Source: Bacillus carboniphilus (GTDB lineage Bacteria; Bacillota; Bacilli; Bacillales; JAIVKR01). From it: DNA of 64,000 nucleotides. The position numbers and the translations under genes are program-made. The stretch spans positions 558,001 through 622,000 of the forward strand of contig NZ_CP129013.1 of NCBI RefSeq assembly GCF_020524035.2. The letters are read 5' to 3'. Shown piece after piece: positions 19,125-28,140 of the stretch. Under the pieces are notes generated by a model, which did not search any database, had not been told where the DNA came from, and saw nothing but the letters and a program-made list of their open reading frames with translations. How positions within the stretch are numbered: position 1 is the stretch's first letter; every line of letters begins with the position of its first letter.

Positions 19125-20741
19125 GTGGAAGATCGAACAAAGTTTTTTGCAGATTATAGCCATACTGCCTGTTCACATGATGTAGAAATTCCTGAAGAAC
19201 CCGTGTCATTTTTGTTGAAGAGGAGTGCAAAACTTTATCAAGATCATACGGCTTTATCCTTTTATGGGAAGAAGCTAAATTATGCGGAACTTTATAAAAA
19301 TTCACTCGCCTTTGCTTCTGCATTGCAAAACAAAGGATTAAAAAAAGGAGATCGGGTTGCCATTATGCTCCCGAATTGCCCGCAATATGTCATTGCATTT
19401 TTCGGAATTTTACAAGCAGGTGGAATTGTAACACAAGTAAATCCTTTGCTTGTTGAACGAGAACTAGACTATATATTGAAAGATTCAGGAGCAAATATGA
19501 TTGTTGCTTTTGATGCGGTTTATGAATTAGTTAAAAAAGTACAACCTGAAACGAAGGTAAAACAAGTGATTACTGTTAGCTTGCAAAAGCCTTTTACACC
19601 CCCATCACAAGATCAGGCATTTGAAGACTTTATCCAAACGGCAACCCCATCATTTATACCACCTCATATCGATGCAAAACATGATGTTGCAGTTTTACAA
19701 TATACGGGAGGGACGACTGGGAGATCAAAAGGAGTCATGTTAACGCACTATAATTTAGTTGCAAACGTCATTCAGTCTGCCGAAGTTTTTAAAACGAAAA
19801 TTGGGCCTGGAGAAGATATATCGTTAGCAGTTGCTCCTTATTTTCATATCTTCGGATTAACGACAAGTTTGACCTTTCCTGTATATTTTGGGAATGAGTT
19901 AATCATAGTTCCTCGCTTTGATGTAGATGAGATCTTGCAAATCATTGAAAAGGAAAAGCCAACAGTATTTCCTGGAGTTCCGACCATGTATGTAGCCTTA
20001 ACAAACCATCCAAAAGTAACTCCCGAGAGTTTAAAAAGCCTTTGGCTCTGTAATAGTGGTAGTGCGCCAATGCCAGTAGAATTATTAAAAAGGTTTGAAA
20101 AAATGTCTGGAGCGATGATTGTCGAAGGATACGGGCTATCTGAAACATCTCCAGTTGCAACTTGTAATCCAATTGATAGTGTTCGAAAGCCAGGAAGTGT
20201 AGGGATGGGAGTACCTAAAACAGCCATTAAAATAGTCGATATTGCCACAGGAAAAGAAGAGTTAGGAGCGAACGAACTAGGTGAAGTTGTTATAAGTGGA
20301 CCTCAAGTGATGAAAGGCTATTGGAATAATGATGAAGAAACAGCGATTGCTTTGAGGGATGGCTGGTTTTATACAGGGGACATTGGTAGGTTAGATGAGG
20401 AGGGATATTTGTATATTGTAGATCGAAAGAAAGATATGATTATTGCAAGTGGATTTAACATTTATCCTAGAGATATTGAGGAAGTTTTATATGAACACCC
20501 AGCTATACAAGAAGCAGTCGTTATAGGTATACCTGATCAGTATCGGGGTGAGACCGTAAAAGCAGTTCTCGTCTTTAAAGAAAATAGATCAGCATCTGAA
20601 GAAGAAATGATTGAATACTGTAAAGAAAGACTTTCTGCCTATAAAGTACCTACTATCTTTGAGTTTAGAACAGAATTACCTAAGACGAATGTAGGAAAGA
20701 TTTTAAGAAGAGCATTAAGAGAAGAAGTCACGAAACAATAG
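19125..20741 (+). CDS. long-chain fatty acid-CoA ligase (AMP-forming)
   Basis: Activates fatty acids to acyl-CoA. GTG 19125 with AAGGAGG upstream is preferred over the open frame reaching 19041. At 538 residues, the adenylate-forming motifs are clear: P-loop QYTGGTTGRSKGVMLTH, GYGLSETSP, the DGWFYTGDIGRLDEEGYLYI hinge region and the catalytic Lys near the C terminus (LPKTNVGKILRR). The next gene is a 3-hydroxyacyl-CoA dehydrogenase ten bases on, so the pair likely forms a small fatty-acid degradation operon. The related B. subtilis genes lcfA and yhfL lie elsewhere. Confidence 0.92.
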   Translation: MEDRTKFFADYSHTACSHDVEIPEEPVSFLLKRSAKLYQDHTALSFYGKKLNYAELYKNSLAFASALQNKGLKKGDRVAIMLPNCPQYVIAFFGILQAGGIVTQVNPLLVERELDYILKDSGANMIVAFDAVYELVKKVQPETKVKQVITVSLQKPFTPPSQDQAFEDFIQTATPSFIPPHIDAKHDVAVLQYTGGTTGRSKGVMLTHYNLVANVIQSAEVFKTKIGPGEDISLAVAPYFHIFGLTTSLTFPVYFGNELIIVPRFDVDEILQIIEKEKPTVFPGVPTMYVALTNHPKVTPESLKSLWLCNSGSAPMPVELLKRFEKMSGAMIVEGYGLSETSPVATCNPIDSVRKPGSVGMGVPKTAIKIVDIATGKEELGANELGEVVISGPQVMKGYWNNDEETAIALRDGWFYTGDIGRLDEEGYLYIVDRKKDMIIASGFNIYPRDIEEVLYEHPAIQEAVVIGIPDQYRGETVKAVLVFKENRSASEEEMIEYCKERLSAYKVPTIFEFRTELPKTNVGKILRRALREEVTKQ

Positions 20742-20750
20742 GAGGATTTA

Positions 20751-21620
20751 ATGAAGATTGAAGATATTGATTCCATTGCAGTAATTGGAGCAGGTCAAAT
20801 GGGTCACCAAATAGCCATGCTATGTTGTTTAGGAGGATTCAAAACTTTTTTGTATGATAAAGAAGAACTAGCATTGAAAAATGCTAAACAAAAACTCGAT
20901 CAGTTAACGAGTAGATGGATTGAAAAACAAAGATTTTCTGAAGATAAAATTGAAATCGCTTACAAAAATCTGATCTTCACGACAAATTTTTTAGAAGCCG
21001 TTTCGAATACACCGTTTATAATAGAAGCCGTAGTTGAAAAGCTATCCGTAAAGCAAGAGGTTTTTCGAAAGTTAGATGAGTGTGCTCCAAAGGAAGCCAT
21101 CCTTGCGACAAATAGTTCAACTATTGTCAATTCGTTATTAGCTGAAGTAACGAATCGGAAAGAAAAAGTTATTAACATGCACTTTTTCTTTCCACCAGTG
21201 AAAATGGATTGTGTTGAGATTGTTAAAAGTGATCAAACAAGTCAGGAAACGACTTTAATTACAGAGGCTGTCTGTGACAAGATTAATCGAAGTGCAGTAG
21301 TCCTTGAAAAAGAAATCTCTGGTTTTGTCGCCAATCGTATTTTAGGAGCCTTGCAAAAAGAGGCGGTATACTTATATGAAAATGGTTACGCTAGCTTTGA
21401 AGATATTGATCTAGTTTGTAAAAAAGCACTTAATCATCCTCTTGGACCGTTTGAGTTAATGGATTTATCAGGTATTGATGTTGGTTATTATGTCATGCAG
21501 CAAAGGTATGAGGAAACAGGAGATCCTTTGGATAAGCCATTTAAGTGTTTAGAGGATAAAGTAAAAAAAGGTCATCTAGGTAGAAAGACCGGTAAAGGGT
21601 TTTATCAATATTCACCTTAA
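20751..21620 (+). CDS. 3-hydroxyacyl-CoA (3-hydroxybutyryl-CoA) dehydrogenase
   Basis: NAD-dependent oxidation of 3-hydroxyacyl-CoA. It is 289 residues. The NAD motif VIGAGQMGHQIA is at residues 11-22. The catalytic region carries ATNSSTI and the His in MHFFFPP, and the C-terminal domain has GFVANRIL and the LNHPLGPFELMDLSGID substrate loop. AGGAGG lies between the ligase stop and this ATG. It is similar in length to Hbd/MmgB-type single-domain enzymes; which chain length it prefers cannot be told. Confidence 0.92.
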   Translation: MKIEDIDSIAVIGAGQMGHQIAMLCCLGGFKTFLYDKEELALKNAKQKLDQLTSRWIEKQRFSEDKIEIAYKNLIFTTNFLEAVSNTPFIIEAVVEKLSVKQEVFRKLDECAPKEAILATNSSTIVNSLLAEVTNRKEKVINMHFFFPPVKMDCVEIVKSDQTSQETTLITEAVCDKINRSAVVLEKEISGFVANRILGALQKEAVYLYENGYASFEDIDLVCKKALNHPLGPFELMDLSGIDVGYYVMQQRYEETGDPLDKPFKCLEDKVKKGHLGRKTGKGFYQYSP

Positions 21621-21637
21621 CTAAAGGGGGTAATTAA

Positions 21638-21686
21638 AAGAATAACTTCAAAAAGGAATTATCATTTTGAAGTTATTCTTTTTTTC
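21638..21686 (+). terminator. terminator after the acyl-CoA genes
   Basis: Sixteen-base stem AAGAATAACTTCAAAA / TTTTGAAGTTATTCTT with an 11-base loop and a T tail. Confidence 0.9.
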
Positions 21687-21780
21687 TTTCAAATGTGGAA
21701 GGATTTTCTCTGTGAAGGTAGAAATGGTTCTATATGAAACATTGAACTAAAGAATGAGTTTTTCAATTATGAACAGTGAC

Positions 21781-21804
21781 AGGAACGAGGAATCCTTTAA
21801 GAAT
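21781..21804 (+). promoter_or_regulatory. candidate SigH promoter of kinA
   Basis: AGGAACG, 11 bp, AAGAAT resembles the sigma-H pattern (AGGAWWT, 11-12 bp, RnnGAAT). kinA of B. subtilis is sigma-H dependent. It is 137 bp upstream of the start codon. Pattern inspection only. Confidence 0.4.
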
Positions 21805-21941
21805 TCATAAACTTAACAACTAGAGACAAGTGATCGGTGGTTTCAAAAGAGCTAAAAAAGCTTTTTTGAGTTGAAAAGGCACTAAGCTCATAATCATTTT
21901 TGATTATCAATCGAAAAAGGTGGTTTGAAGGAGGGGAATTG

Positions 21942-23732
21942 ATGAAAAAAGAACTAAACGAAACAAAGGATCCTATTCAATTAATTGAGGTTTATATCCT
22001 TTTATCGGAAAGTGGTCATTTTCGTTTTGTTTCAACCAATTGTTTTCAACTGTTAGGCTATGAACAGCAGGAGCTCATCGGAAAAAATATTAGACACTAT
22101 GTTCATGAAGAAGACATTTTTTTAATAGATTCTTATTTTTACAATGACCACCATCTTGAACCTTTGTTTCTTCGTCTTGTTAAAGAGGATGGTTCCTGTT
22201 TATGGGTTGAAGCGACTGTCGAAATTATTCAAAATCAGCTATGCAATCAGACAGAAATTATTATTAAAATTAAACCTCGTGAAATAGATTATTCATTGAA
22301 TGATCACCTTCCAACTCGAGAACAATCACTTCCATATGGACAAACCCCCATTGATTATGCTTATTTAAATGATATACCTACTCCTATTGTCATAACAATA
22401 GAGGATTCAATCGTATTTGTTAATCATTATTGTCTTTTTCTTTTAGGTGCAAAAGCTACAAGTGAAATTGTAGGTAAGAAGATTGAGCAATTCATTTATG
22501 GTTATGATTCATCTATTTTGACCACCTCGAAAAAAACGGAGCAAAAATGGAAAAGGTTAGATGGACAAATGTTAGAGATTGAAATGAAGACAGGAAGAAT
22601 GATGTTTAAAGGAAAAGATGCTAATATCATGACATTAATGGACATTACATCACGAAAAAGTTTTCAAAAATTACTACAAAAAAATAGAGAGCGTTATCAA
22701 AGGTTAATTCAAAACTCTGTAGATACAATCGCTGTTATCCACGAAAATAAGTGGGTTTTTATCAATGAATCTGGGCTCAAGCTGTTTAATGTCCCTAATT
22801 ATTCAAACATTTTAGGTCATGACGTCTTTTCGAACTTAAATAAAGAATATCATTCAAATGTAAAGGAAATGTTCTCGCATATTTTATGTAAGGTTAAAGA
22901 AAAAACAATCGCCAATTTGACATGGGCTACTCCCAATCAACAAGAAGTTTATACTGAAATGATTTCATTGCCTACAACTTATTTTGGTGAACCTGCTGTA
23001 CAAGTAATATTAAGGGATTTGTCTGAGCGAAAGCAGGCGGAAGAGTTAATGCTCCAATCTGAGAAGCTTTCAGTGGCAGGACAATTAGCTGCGGGAATTG
23101 CTCATGAAATAAGGAATCCTTTAACAGCCATAAAAGGTTTTTTACAGCTAATGAGGGGAGAAGAACTTAAAAATGATGAATATGTCGATATTGTATTTTC
23201 GGAGCTGAATCGAGTCGAACTCATTTTAAGTGAGCTCCTTTTACTAGCTAAGCCCCAAAAAGCACAACTCAAAGAAATTGCTATTCATAAAATATTAAAC
23301 GATGTTATTACTTTATTAGAGACGGAAGCAAATATGAAAAACGTACAAATCGTTAAGGATATCAAACAAGAAGAGCCCATCGTCTGTGATGAAAATCAGA
23401 TAAAGCAAGTTTTTATCAATTTAATTAAAAATGCAATAGAAGCGATGCCGAATGGTGGAAAAGTGAACGTTGAACTAGAAAATAAATCCAATCATGAGAT
23501 CGTGATAAAGGTTGTGGATGAAGGAGAAGGGATTCCAGATCATTTAATAAAGAAACTAGGAGAGCCTTTTATAACAACGAAACCAAATGGAACAGGGTTA
23601 GGTCTTATGATTACATATAAAATTATTCATCATCATCAAGGGGCTATTAATGTTTATAGTAAAAAAGGCAAAGGGACAACGTTTGAGGTATTATTACCTA
23701 AAACGTTCCCTTTTGAAGAAGTAGTTGATTAA
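21942..23732 (+). CDS. kinA: sporulation sensor histidine kinase, multi-PAS
   Basis: Soluble kinase feeding the Spo0 phosphorelay. ATG 21942 follows GAAGGAGGGG, giving 596 residues against 606 for B. subtilis KinA. Three PAS-like regions (about 15-110, 140-235 and 250-370) precede HisKA with phospho-His388 (LAAGIAHEIRNPLTAIKG). The ATPase domain has the N box INLIKNAIEAM, DEGEGIP and GTGLGLMITYKI. There are no membrane helices. Its place between pbpH and patA supports orthology to kinA rather than another orphan kinase. Confidence 0.85.
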   Translation: MKKELNETKDPIQLIEVYILLSESGHFRFVSTNCFQLLGYEQQELIGKNIRHYVHEEDIFLIDSYFYNDHHLEPLFLRLVKEDGSCLWVEATVEIIQNQLCNQTEIIIKIKPREIDYSLNDHLPTREQSLPYGQTPIDYAYLNDIPTPIVITIEDSIVFVNHYCLFLLGAKATSEIVGKKIEQFIYGYDSSILTTSKKTEQKWKRLDGQMLEIEMKTGRMMFKGKDANIMTLMDITSRKSFQKLLQKNRERYQRLIQNSVDTIAVIHENKWVFINESGLKLFNVPNYSNILGHDVFSNLNKEYHSNVKEMFSHILCKVKEKTIANLTWATPNQQEVYTEMISLPTTYFGEPAVQVILRDLSERKQAEELMLQSEKLSVAGQLAAGIAHEIRNPLTAIKGFLQLMRGEELKNDEYVDIVFSELNRVELILSELLLLAKPQKAQLKEIAIHKILNDVITLLETEANMKNVQIVKDIKQEEPIVCDENQIKQVFINLIKNAIEAMPNGGKVNVELENKSNHEIVIKVVDEGEGIPDHLIKKLGEPFITTKPNGTGLGLMITYKIIHHHQGAINVYSKKGKGTTFEVLLPKTFPFEEVVD

Positions 23733-24886
23733 GGTCCAACTATGCTTGAACAATAGCTTTCTAATCGATCAAGAGCCTCTTTAAGCTGGGCCATGTTATA
23801 AGCAAATGAAAGCCTAAAGTAGCCCTCACCATATAAAGAAAAAGAACTACCAGGCACAACAGCTACCCTAGCCTTCTCAAGTAAATCAATCGCAAATTGA
23901 AAAGAAGTCATGTTTTGAAAAGGAACTTTTGGAAAAAGATAAAAGGCTCCATCAGGCTTGACGACATCCATTCCCATTTTAATTAATCGCTTATAGACAT
24001 AGTCAAGACGTTTTTCGTATTCTTTTCTCATTTTGATCGGATCATCTCTCCCATTTGTCAGAGCAGCCAGAGCAGCTCTTTGTGAAATGGAACAAGTACA
24101 AGAAACATTGTATTGATGAACTTTTAAAACATGTTGAACAATTTCGGCTGGACCAAGTAAAAAACCAATTCGAAATCCTGTCATACTATGGGATTTAGAC
24201 AAACCATTTATAATGATCGTTTGGTTGGGCAAAAATGAAGCAATCGAAAGGTGCTTATTGGAAAACTGTAGCTCACTATATATTTCATCCGACAGTATAA
24301 AAATATTACGACCTTTGACAAGGTTAGCTATCTTCTCTAGTTCTTCTTCTGAGATAGATACGCCTGTAGGATTTGAAGGATATGGCAACACAATACAGCG
24401 AGTTTTATTAGACAATAAAGGCTTAATTTGTTCGGCTGTTATCTGAAAATTGCTCGTTGTTGTATCAACATAAATAGGCTTAGCTTCACTAAGTTTAATT
24501 AAAGGTTCATAACCAGGATAAATCGGTCCTGGTAAGAGAACTTCATCTCCGTCTGATAAAATTGTACGGAAGGTTATATCTATTCCTTGACTGGCACCGT
24601 TCGTCACTATAATCTGATCTTTAGGAGAGTATTGAAGTTGATCTTTATCATAATAGTATTGGGCAATGGCTTGACGTAACTGTAACATTCCTGCATTTGC
24701 AGTATAGGTTGTGAAATTTTCATCAATGGCTAGCTTGGCTGCTTCTTTAATATGTTCTGGAGTTGGAAAATCAGGTTGTCCTATCGTTAACGATAATACA
24801 TCCTCATATTGTGAAACCATGTTAAAAAACTGTCGAATCCCTGAAATTTGAATATTTTTCACTTGACTATTTATAGTATGTTCCAT
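23729..24886 (-). CDS. patA: PLP-dependent aminotransferase, class I
   Basis: Aminotransferase of the PatA type, implicated in N-acetyl-L,L-diaminopimelate formation for lysine and cell wall. ATG 24886 behind AAAGGATGA matches the usual MEH... start; an upstream ATG lacks a binding site. It has 385 residues. The PLP-binding Lys is in NGLSKSHSMTGFRIGF, Asp in ILSDEIYSEL, and LPYPSNPTG and the terminal Arg in YFRLSFAYN are typical. The C terminus overlaps the convergent kinA stop by four bases. With dapH and dapL also in this window, it would supply the acetylase-branch aminotransferase. Confidence 0.93.
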   Translation of the reverse strand: MEHTINSQVKNIQISGIRQFFNMVSQYEDVLSLTIGQPDFPTPEHIKEAAKLAIDENFTTYTANAGMLQLRQAIAQYYYDKDQLQYSPKDQIIVTNGASQGIDITFRTILSDGDEVLLPGPIYPGYEPLIKLSEAKPIYVDTTTSNFQITAEQIKPLLSNKTRCIVLPYPSNPTGVSISEEELEKIANLVKGRNIFILSDEIYSELQFSNKHLSIASFLPNQTIIINGLSKSHSMTGFRIGFLLGPAEIVQHVLKVHQYNVSCTCSISQRAALAALTNGRDDPIKMRKEYEKRLDYVYKRLIKMGMDVVKPDGAFYLFPKVPFQNMTSFQFAIDLLEKARVAVVPGSSFSLYGEGYFRLSFAYNMAQLKEALDRLESYCSSIVGP

Positions 24887-25079
24887 AAAATCATCCTTTA
24901 AGTTCATTCAATAGTTCATTTCTTGTTATGTATTTAGTTCTATTTGCCTGATATTGATTTTTAAGTGCATGTCAGTATTAAATTCTATTATAAGACTTGA
25001 TGTTTAAATATTAAATAGGTATAACTAACATAGTTACTTTTTTTTTAAAAGCAACAATTTTGTTAAGGGAGAGAAAAAA

Positions 25080-25601
25080 ATGGAAGAAATACAAAACTCG
25101 AAGGTGGAAAGTTATGAGTATGCCAGTATAGGATTAAGGTTTGCTGCACATCTTTTAGATGGAATTATACTATCCATTTTATCATTTGTATTGCAGTTTG
25201 TTTATTCACTTTTTACTATAAGTGATGAACTCTATGATAAGATCCTTATTTTAGAACAGAATCCCGAGTCTGTGTCGGAGGAATTTGCTGTTGAAATTTT
25301 TTGGGAACTTATGCCTATCATATCTTTTTTTATTTTATTATTAGTTATCATGTGTTACCTTTATTATGCGATTTTCCAATCTTCGAAGCTCCAAGCAACT
25401 CCTGGTAAATTAGCATGTAGTATCAAGGTAACAAACGTGAATGGCGAAAGAATTGGCTTTGGTCGAGCAACAGGAAGGTTCTTTAGTAAATCGTTTATTT
25501 CTTCACCTATCTTCATGATCGGTTATATTATTGCCTTCTTCACTGCAAAAAAACAAAGCTTACACGATTTAATTGCAGGTACGTTAGTTTTAAGAAAATA
25601 A
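25080..25601 (+). CDS. RDD family membrane protein
   Basis: A 173-residue membrane protein with three hydrophobic segments (about 20-45, 75-100 and 135-160). The RDD signature appears as AAHLLDGIIL near the N terminus and TPGKLACSIKVTNVNGERIG with KQSLHDLIAGTLVLRK at the end. RDD proteins are proposed transporters or membrane scaffolds; no substrate can be given. AGGGAGAG precedes the ATG. Confidence 0.85.
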   Translation: MEEIQNSKVESYEYASIGLRFAAHLLDGIILSILSFVLQFVYSLFTISDELYDKILILEQNPESVSEEFAVEIFWELMPIISFFILLLVIMCYLYYAIFQSSKLQATPGKLACSIKVTNVNGERIGFGRATGRFFSKSFISSPIFMIGYIIAFFTAKKQSLHDLIAGTLVLRK

Positions 25602-25618
25602 TCTAATTTTGTTTATTG

Positions 25619-25654
25619 AGACTTGTTGTCCTCTTATCAGACAACAAGTCTTTT
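25619..25654 (+). terminator. terminator after the RDD gene
   Basis: Perfect stem AGACTTGTTGTC / GACAACAAGTCT, nine-base loop, TTTT tail. Confidence 0.85.
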
Positions 25655-25686
25655 CATATTCACCGTTTTTCTCATGAAAACCTTAC

Positions 25687-25866
25687 AACGGTCGCTTCCA
25701 CTTTTCTTTATTGTCTAGCTCCAGCGACCAGTGACTGGTGTTGCTTCGCCCTCCTCTCTACGATAAGTCAACATCGAAGCCTGCGGCCTTTCGTGTTTCC
25801 TATATCTCATGCGGGGGGGCTATAAGCACCTGCGTCACTAAACGGTCGCTTCCACTTTTCTTTATT
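25687..25866. repeat. intergenic repeat, family B copy 1, with 26-bp direct terminal repeats
   Basis: AACGGTCGCTTCCACTTTTC plus TTTATT occurs at 25687-25712 and again at 25841-25866. Between them TTGTCTAGCTCCAGCGACC is shared, with changes, with the element at 50827-50966. The GC content is above the surroundings and there is no coding frame of note. The right end overlaps the stop codon of the PadR gene. Similar GCGCTTCCGCTTTTC / TTGTCTAGCT.CAGCGCC blocks are, as I recall, common between genes in Bacillaceae. Confidence 0.7.
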
Positions 25867-26410
25867 CCCCAAAGGTTTGCAAATTCCCATTTTGCGCATC
25901 CATAATTAAATTTTCAAGCATCCTAATTTCAATATCCATTTGTTCTAACGTGCCTTTAATTAAATGAATGACGGGTCTTGGTATAAACTTATGGTACTGT
26001 TTATACACTTCATTTAGTTCATTATATCTTGATATGACAAGTTTTTTTCTTTTTTGAAAGATATCTATTATTTTTTCTTGATCTCCATATAAGGAAAATG
26101 ATAGCCCAATACTTAAGGGGTGATAGTTTCTTTCATTTGTTGATAACATTTTATAAAGTAGGTCGTAAAAATGTTCCTTACCAGCTCTATTTATTCTATA
26201 AACTGTTCGATCAGGTCTATTCGTATCTGTAATGACTTCGACAACGTCTATCATCTTATCTTTATGTAGTTTATCAATGGCATAATATAAAGACCCCTTC
26301 TGTAGTTTTATAAGGTGGTCTAAATGCCTTTCAGACATGGTTTGTTTCAGTTCATAAGGGTGTGCATCTTTTTCCATGAGCAGTCCTAAAATGATTAATT
26401 TCATTGACAT
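25862..26410 (-). CDS. PadR family transcriptional regulator
   Basis: A 182-residue regulator with an N-terminal winged helix (LGLLMEKDAHPYELKQTM, QKGSLYYAIDKLHKDKMI, DRTVYRINRAGKEHF) and a helical C-terminal dimerisation domain. GAGGT precedes the ATG. Target unknown; the adjacent permease is transcribed in the same direction upstream but has its own terminator between them, so co-regulation is not shown. Its last codons lie within a repeat element. Confidence 0.87.
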   Translation of the reverse strand: MSMKLIILGLLMEKDAHPYELKQTMSERHLDHLIKLQKGSLYYAIDKLHKDKMIDVVEVITDTNRPDRTVYRINRAGKEHFYDLLYKMLSTNERNYHPLSIGLSFSLYGDQEKIIDIFQKRKKLVISRYNELNEVYKQYHKFIPRPVIHLIKGTLEQMDIEIRMLENLIMDAQNGNLQTFGE

Positions 26411-26473
26411 GAAAATACCTCTCTTCTATATCGCTATTCATATTATATAGAGATCTTTTCCATTTGTTCAATA

Positions 26474-26507
26474 GTAAAAAAAGAGATGGAATCAATCCAT
26501 CTCTTTC
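26474..26507 (-). terminator. terminator of the NCS2 permease gene
   Basis: AAAGAGATGGA / TCCATCTCTTT stem with ATCAA loop. On the minus strand it is followed by a T run. Confidence 0.85.
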
Positions 26508-26514
26508 CTCGTTT

Positions 26515-27801
26515 TTAATGTAGTGAATGTGCTATAAAATTTGCCAAAAATAAAAGAGCGATAATATAGAGAGGTAAGGTTACCTCTTTATGTCGGTTCA
26601 TGGCAATTTTAATAAGTGGGTATGCAATGAAACCAAATGCCATACCATCAACAATACTATAGGTTAATGGAATAAGTGTAATGATCAAGAATGCTGGAAA
26701 GCTTTCTGTGAAATCTTTCAAATTAATGTTTTGGATATTTTGGATCATTAAACCGCCAATTAAGATTAAAATTGGAGCAATCGCACTATCAGGAACTAGT
26801 TTAACGAATGGAATAAAGAATAATGAAAGAAAAAACAACATTCCAGTCGTGATCGCTGTTAAACCCGTTCTTCCACCAGCTGTTATTCCAGAGGCGGTTT
26901 CTACTGTTGCAACTGTCGGACTTGTACCGAAAATTCCACAAGTAATCGTTGATAGTGAAGTTGATTGTAGTGATTTTTTATACCGTTCTGGCTGGTTAAT
27001 CATTTGGACGTGACCATGAACTAAGCCAATGTTTTCAAACACAATGACCATGGTTAAAGAAAAAGTAGCGGTCCAGAAAACGACATCAAAAAAACGGTCA
27101 AATGACATGGCGCCAAACACGGATAAGTAATCTGTAAAGGAAAAGTTTGAGCTCGTTGCCGCTTGGTTCTCAATAAGTCCAAACATCCAAGCAATCAAAG
27201 TACCCATAACCATACTTATCAAAAAATTACCTGGGACATTTCGAGCAAATAGGATGACCGTTAAGATTAACGTAATCACCGTTGCAAGTACATGTAAGTC
27301 AGTCATATTTCCTAGGGCAACAAAAGTGGTTTCACTCCCCACGACGATGCCCCCTTTTTGAAGACCAATAAATGTAAGGAAAATTCCTATTCCTACTGTA
27401 ATGGCTTCTTTTAAAGAAGAAGGGATTGCATCAGAAATAATATGTGACAGCTTTGTAAAGGCAATAATTGAAAACAAAATGCCTGAAACAAAAACAACGG
27501 CTAAACCTTCTTGCCAAGTTAATCCCATCGATTGGCAAATGGTATAGGTGAATAGAGCGTTAACTCCCATCCCAGGAACCACAATAATGGGGGTGTTACC
27601 GAAAAAACCCATTATTAAACATCCGACAAACGAACTTAACACAGTTGCAAGAATACCTGCTTCTAATGGAATTCCAGCATCCGTTAAAATAGATGCATTG
27701 ACGACAACAATATAGACAATAGTGAAAAAGGAAATCGTTCCTGCAAGTAATTCCTTCCGAATCGTTGTTCCTTGTTTATTGAGTTGGAAAAATCGTTCCA
27801 T
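26515..27801 (-). CDS. NCS2 (AzgA-type) hypoxanthine/guanine permease
   Basis: Purine uptake permease with about twelve hydrophobic segments in 428 residues. AzgA-subfamily signatures: VVNASILTDAGIP, the GFFGNTPIIVVPGMGVNALF motif region and GTSPTVATVETASGITAGGRTGLTA. B. subtilis PbuG and PbuO are the nearest relatives I can name. AAGGAAGG precedes the ATG. I looked for a purine riboswitch upstream (27802-28140) and did not see one, so purine control, if any, would be by another route. Confidence 0.9.
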   Translation of the reverse strand: MERFFQLNKQGTTIRKELLAGTISFFTIVYIVVVNASILTDAGIPLEAGILATVLSSFVGCLIMGFFGNTPIIVVPGMGVNALFTYTICQSMGLTWQEGLAVVFVSGILFSIIAFTKLSHIISDAIPSSLKEAITVGIGIFLTFIGLQKGGIVVGSETTFVALGNMTDLHVLATVITLILTVILFARNVPGNFLISMVMGTLIAWMFGLIENQAATSSNFSFTDYLSVFGAMSFDRFFDVVFWTATFSLTMVIVFENIGLVHGHVQMINQPERYKKSLQSTSLSTITCGIFGTSPTVATVETASGITAGGRTGLTAITTGMLFFLSLFFIPFVKLVPDSAIAPILILIGGLMIQNIQNINLKDFTESFPAFLIITLIPLTYSIVDGMAFGFIAYPLIKIAMNRHKEVTLPLYIIALLFLANFIAHSLH

Positions 27802-28137
27802 CTATATCCTTCCTTAATTGTAACCCTCAACCCTGCCCGTCAATCAGTAGTATAAACAATCTGATTTACATTTAGCATTATAACAAGAGGTCAGACTTTA
27901 TGCATTATTTTTTTTGGTAAATAAGCAGGTTCATTAATTATGCTATTTATGGCATCATTGTCAATCAATAATTACTATGTTTAAATACTATTTCCTCAAA
28001 AAATAGGCACTATTTTACCATGATCCAAAAGATTTTTTTTAGAAAATTGATGTTTTTTGTCAAATAAGATGAAAAAATCTGAAAATCAAGTATGATAGAA
28101 GAGGGGATCCTATTAAACTACATTAAAAAGGGGAGAC
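27802..28137. other. divergent intergenic region, no riboswitch seen
   Basis: 336 bp between the permease and the divergent MFS gene. Promoter-like TATAAT is present on the minus strand near 27870. No purine-riboswitch core or other conserved structure is visible. Confidence 0.4.
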
Positions 28138-28140
28138 ATG

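Noticed and set aside
25616-25825. 69-codon frame after the RDD gene
   Set aside because: It covers a terminator and repeat family B; no start site support.
27802-28137. Purine riboswitch upstream of the NCS2 permease
   Set aside because: Checked for the conserved three-way junction core on the minus strand; not found.
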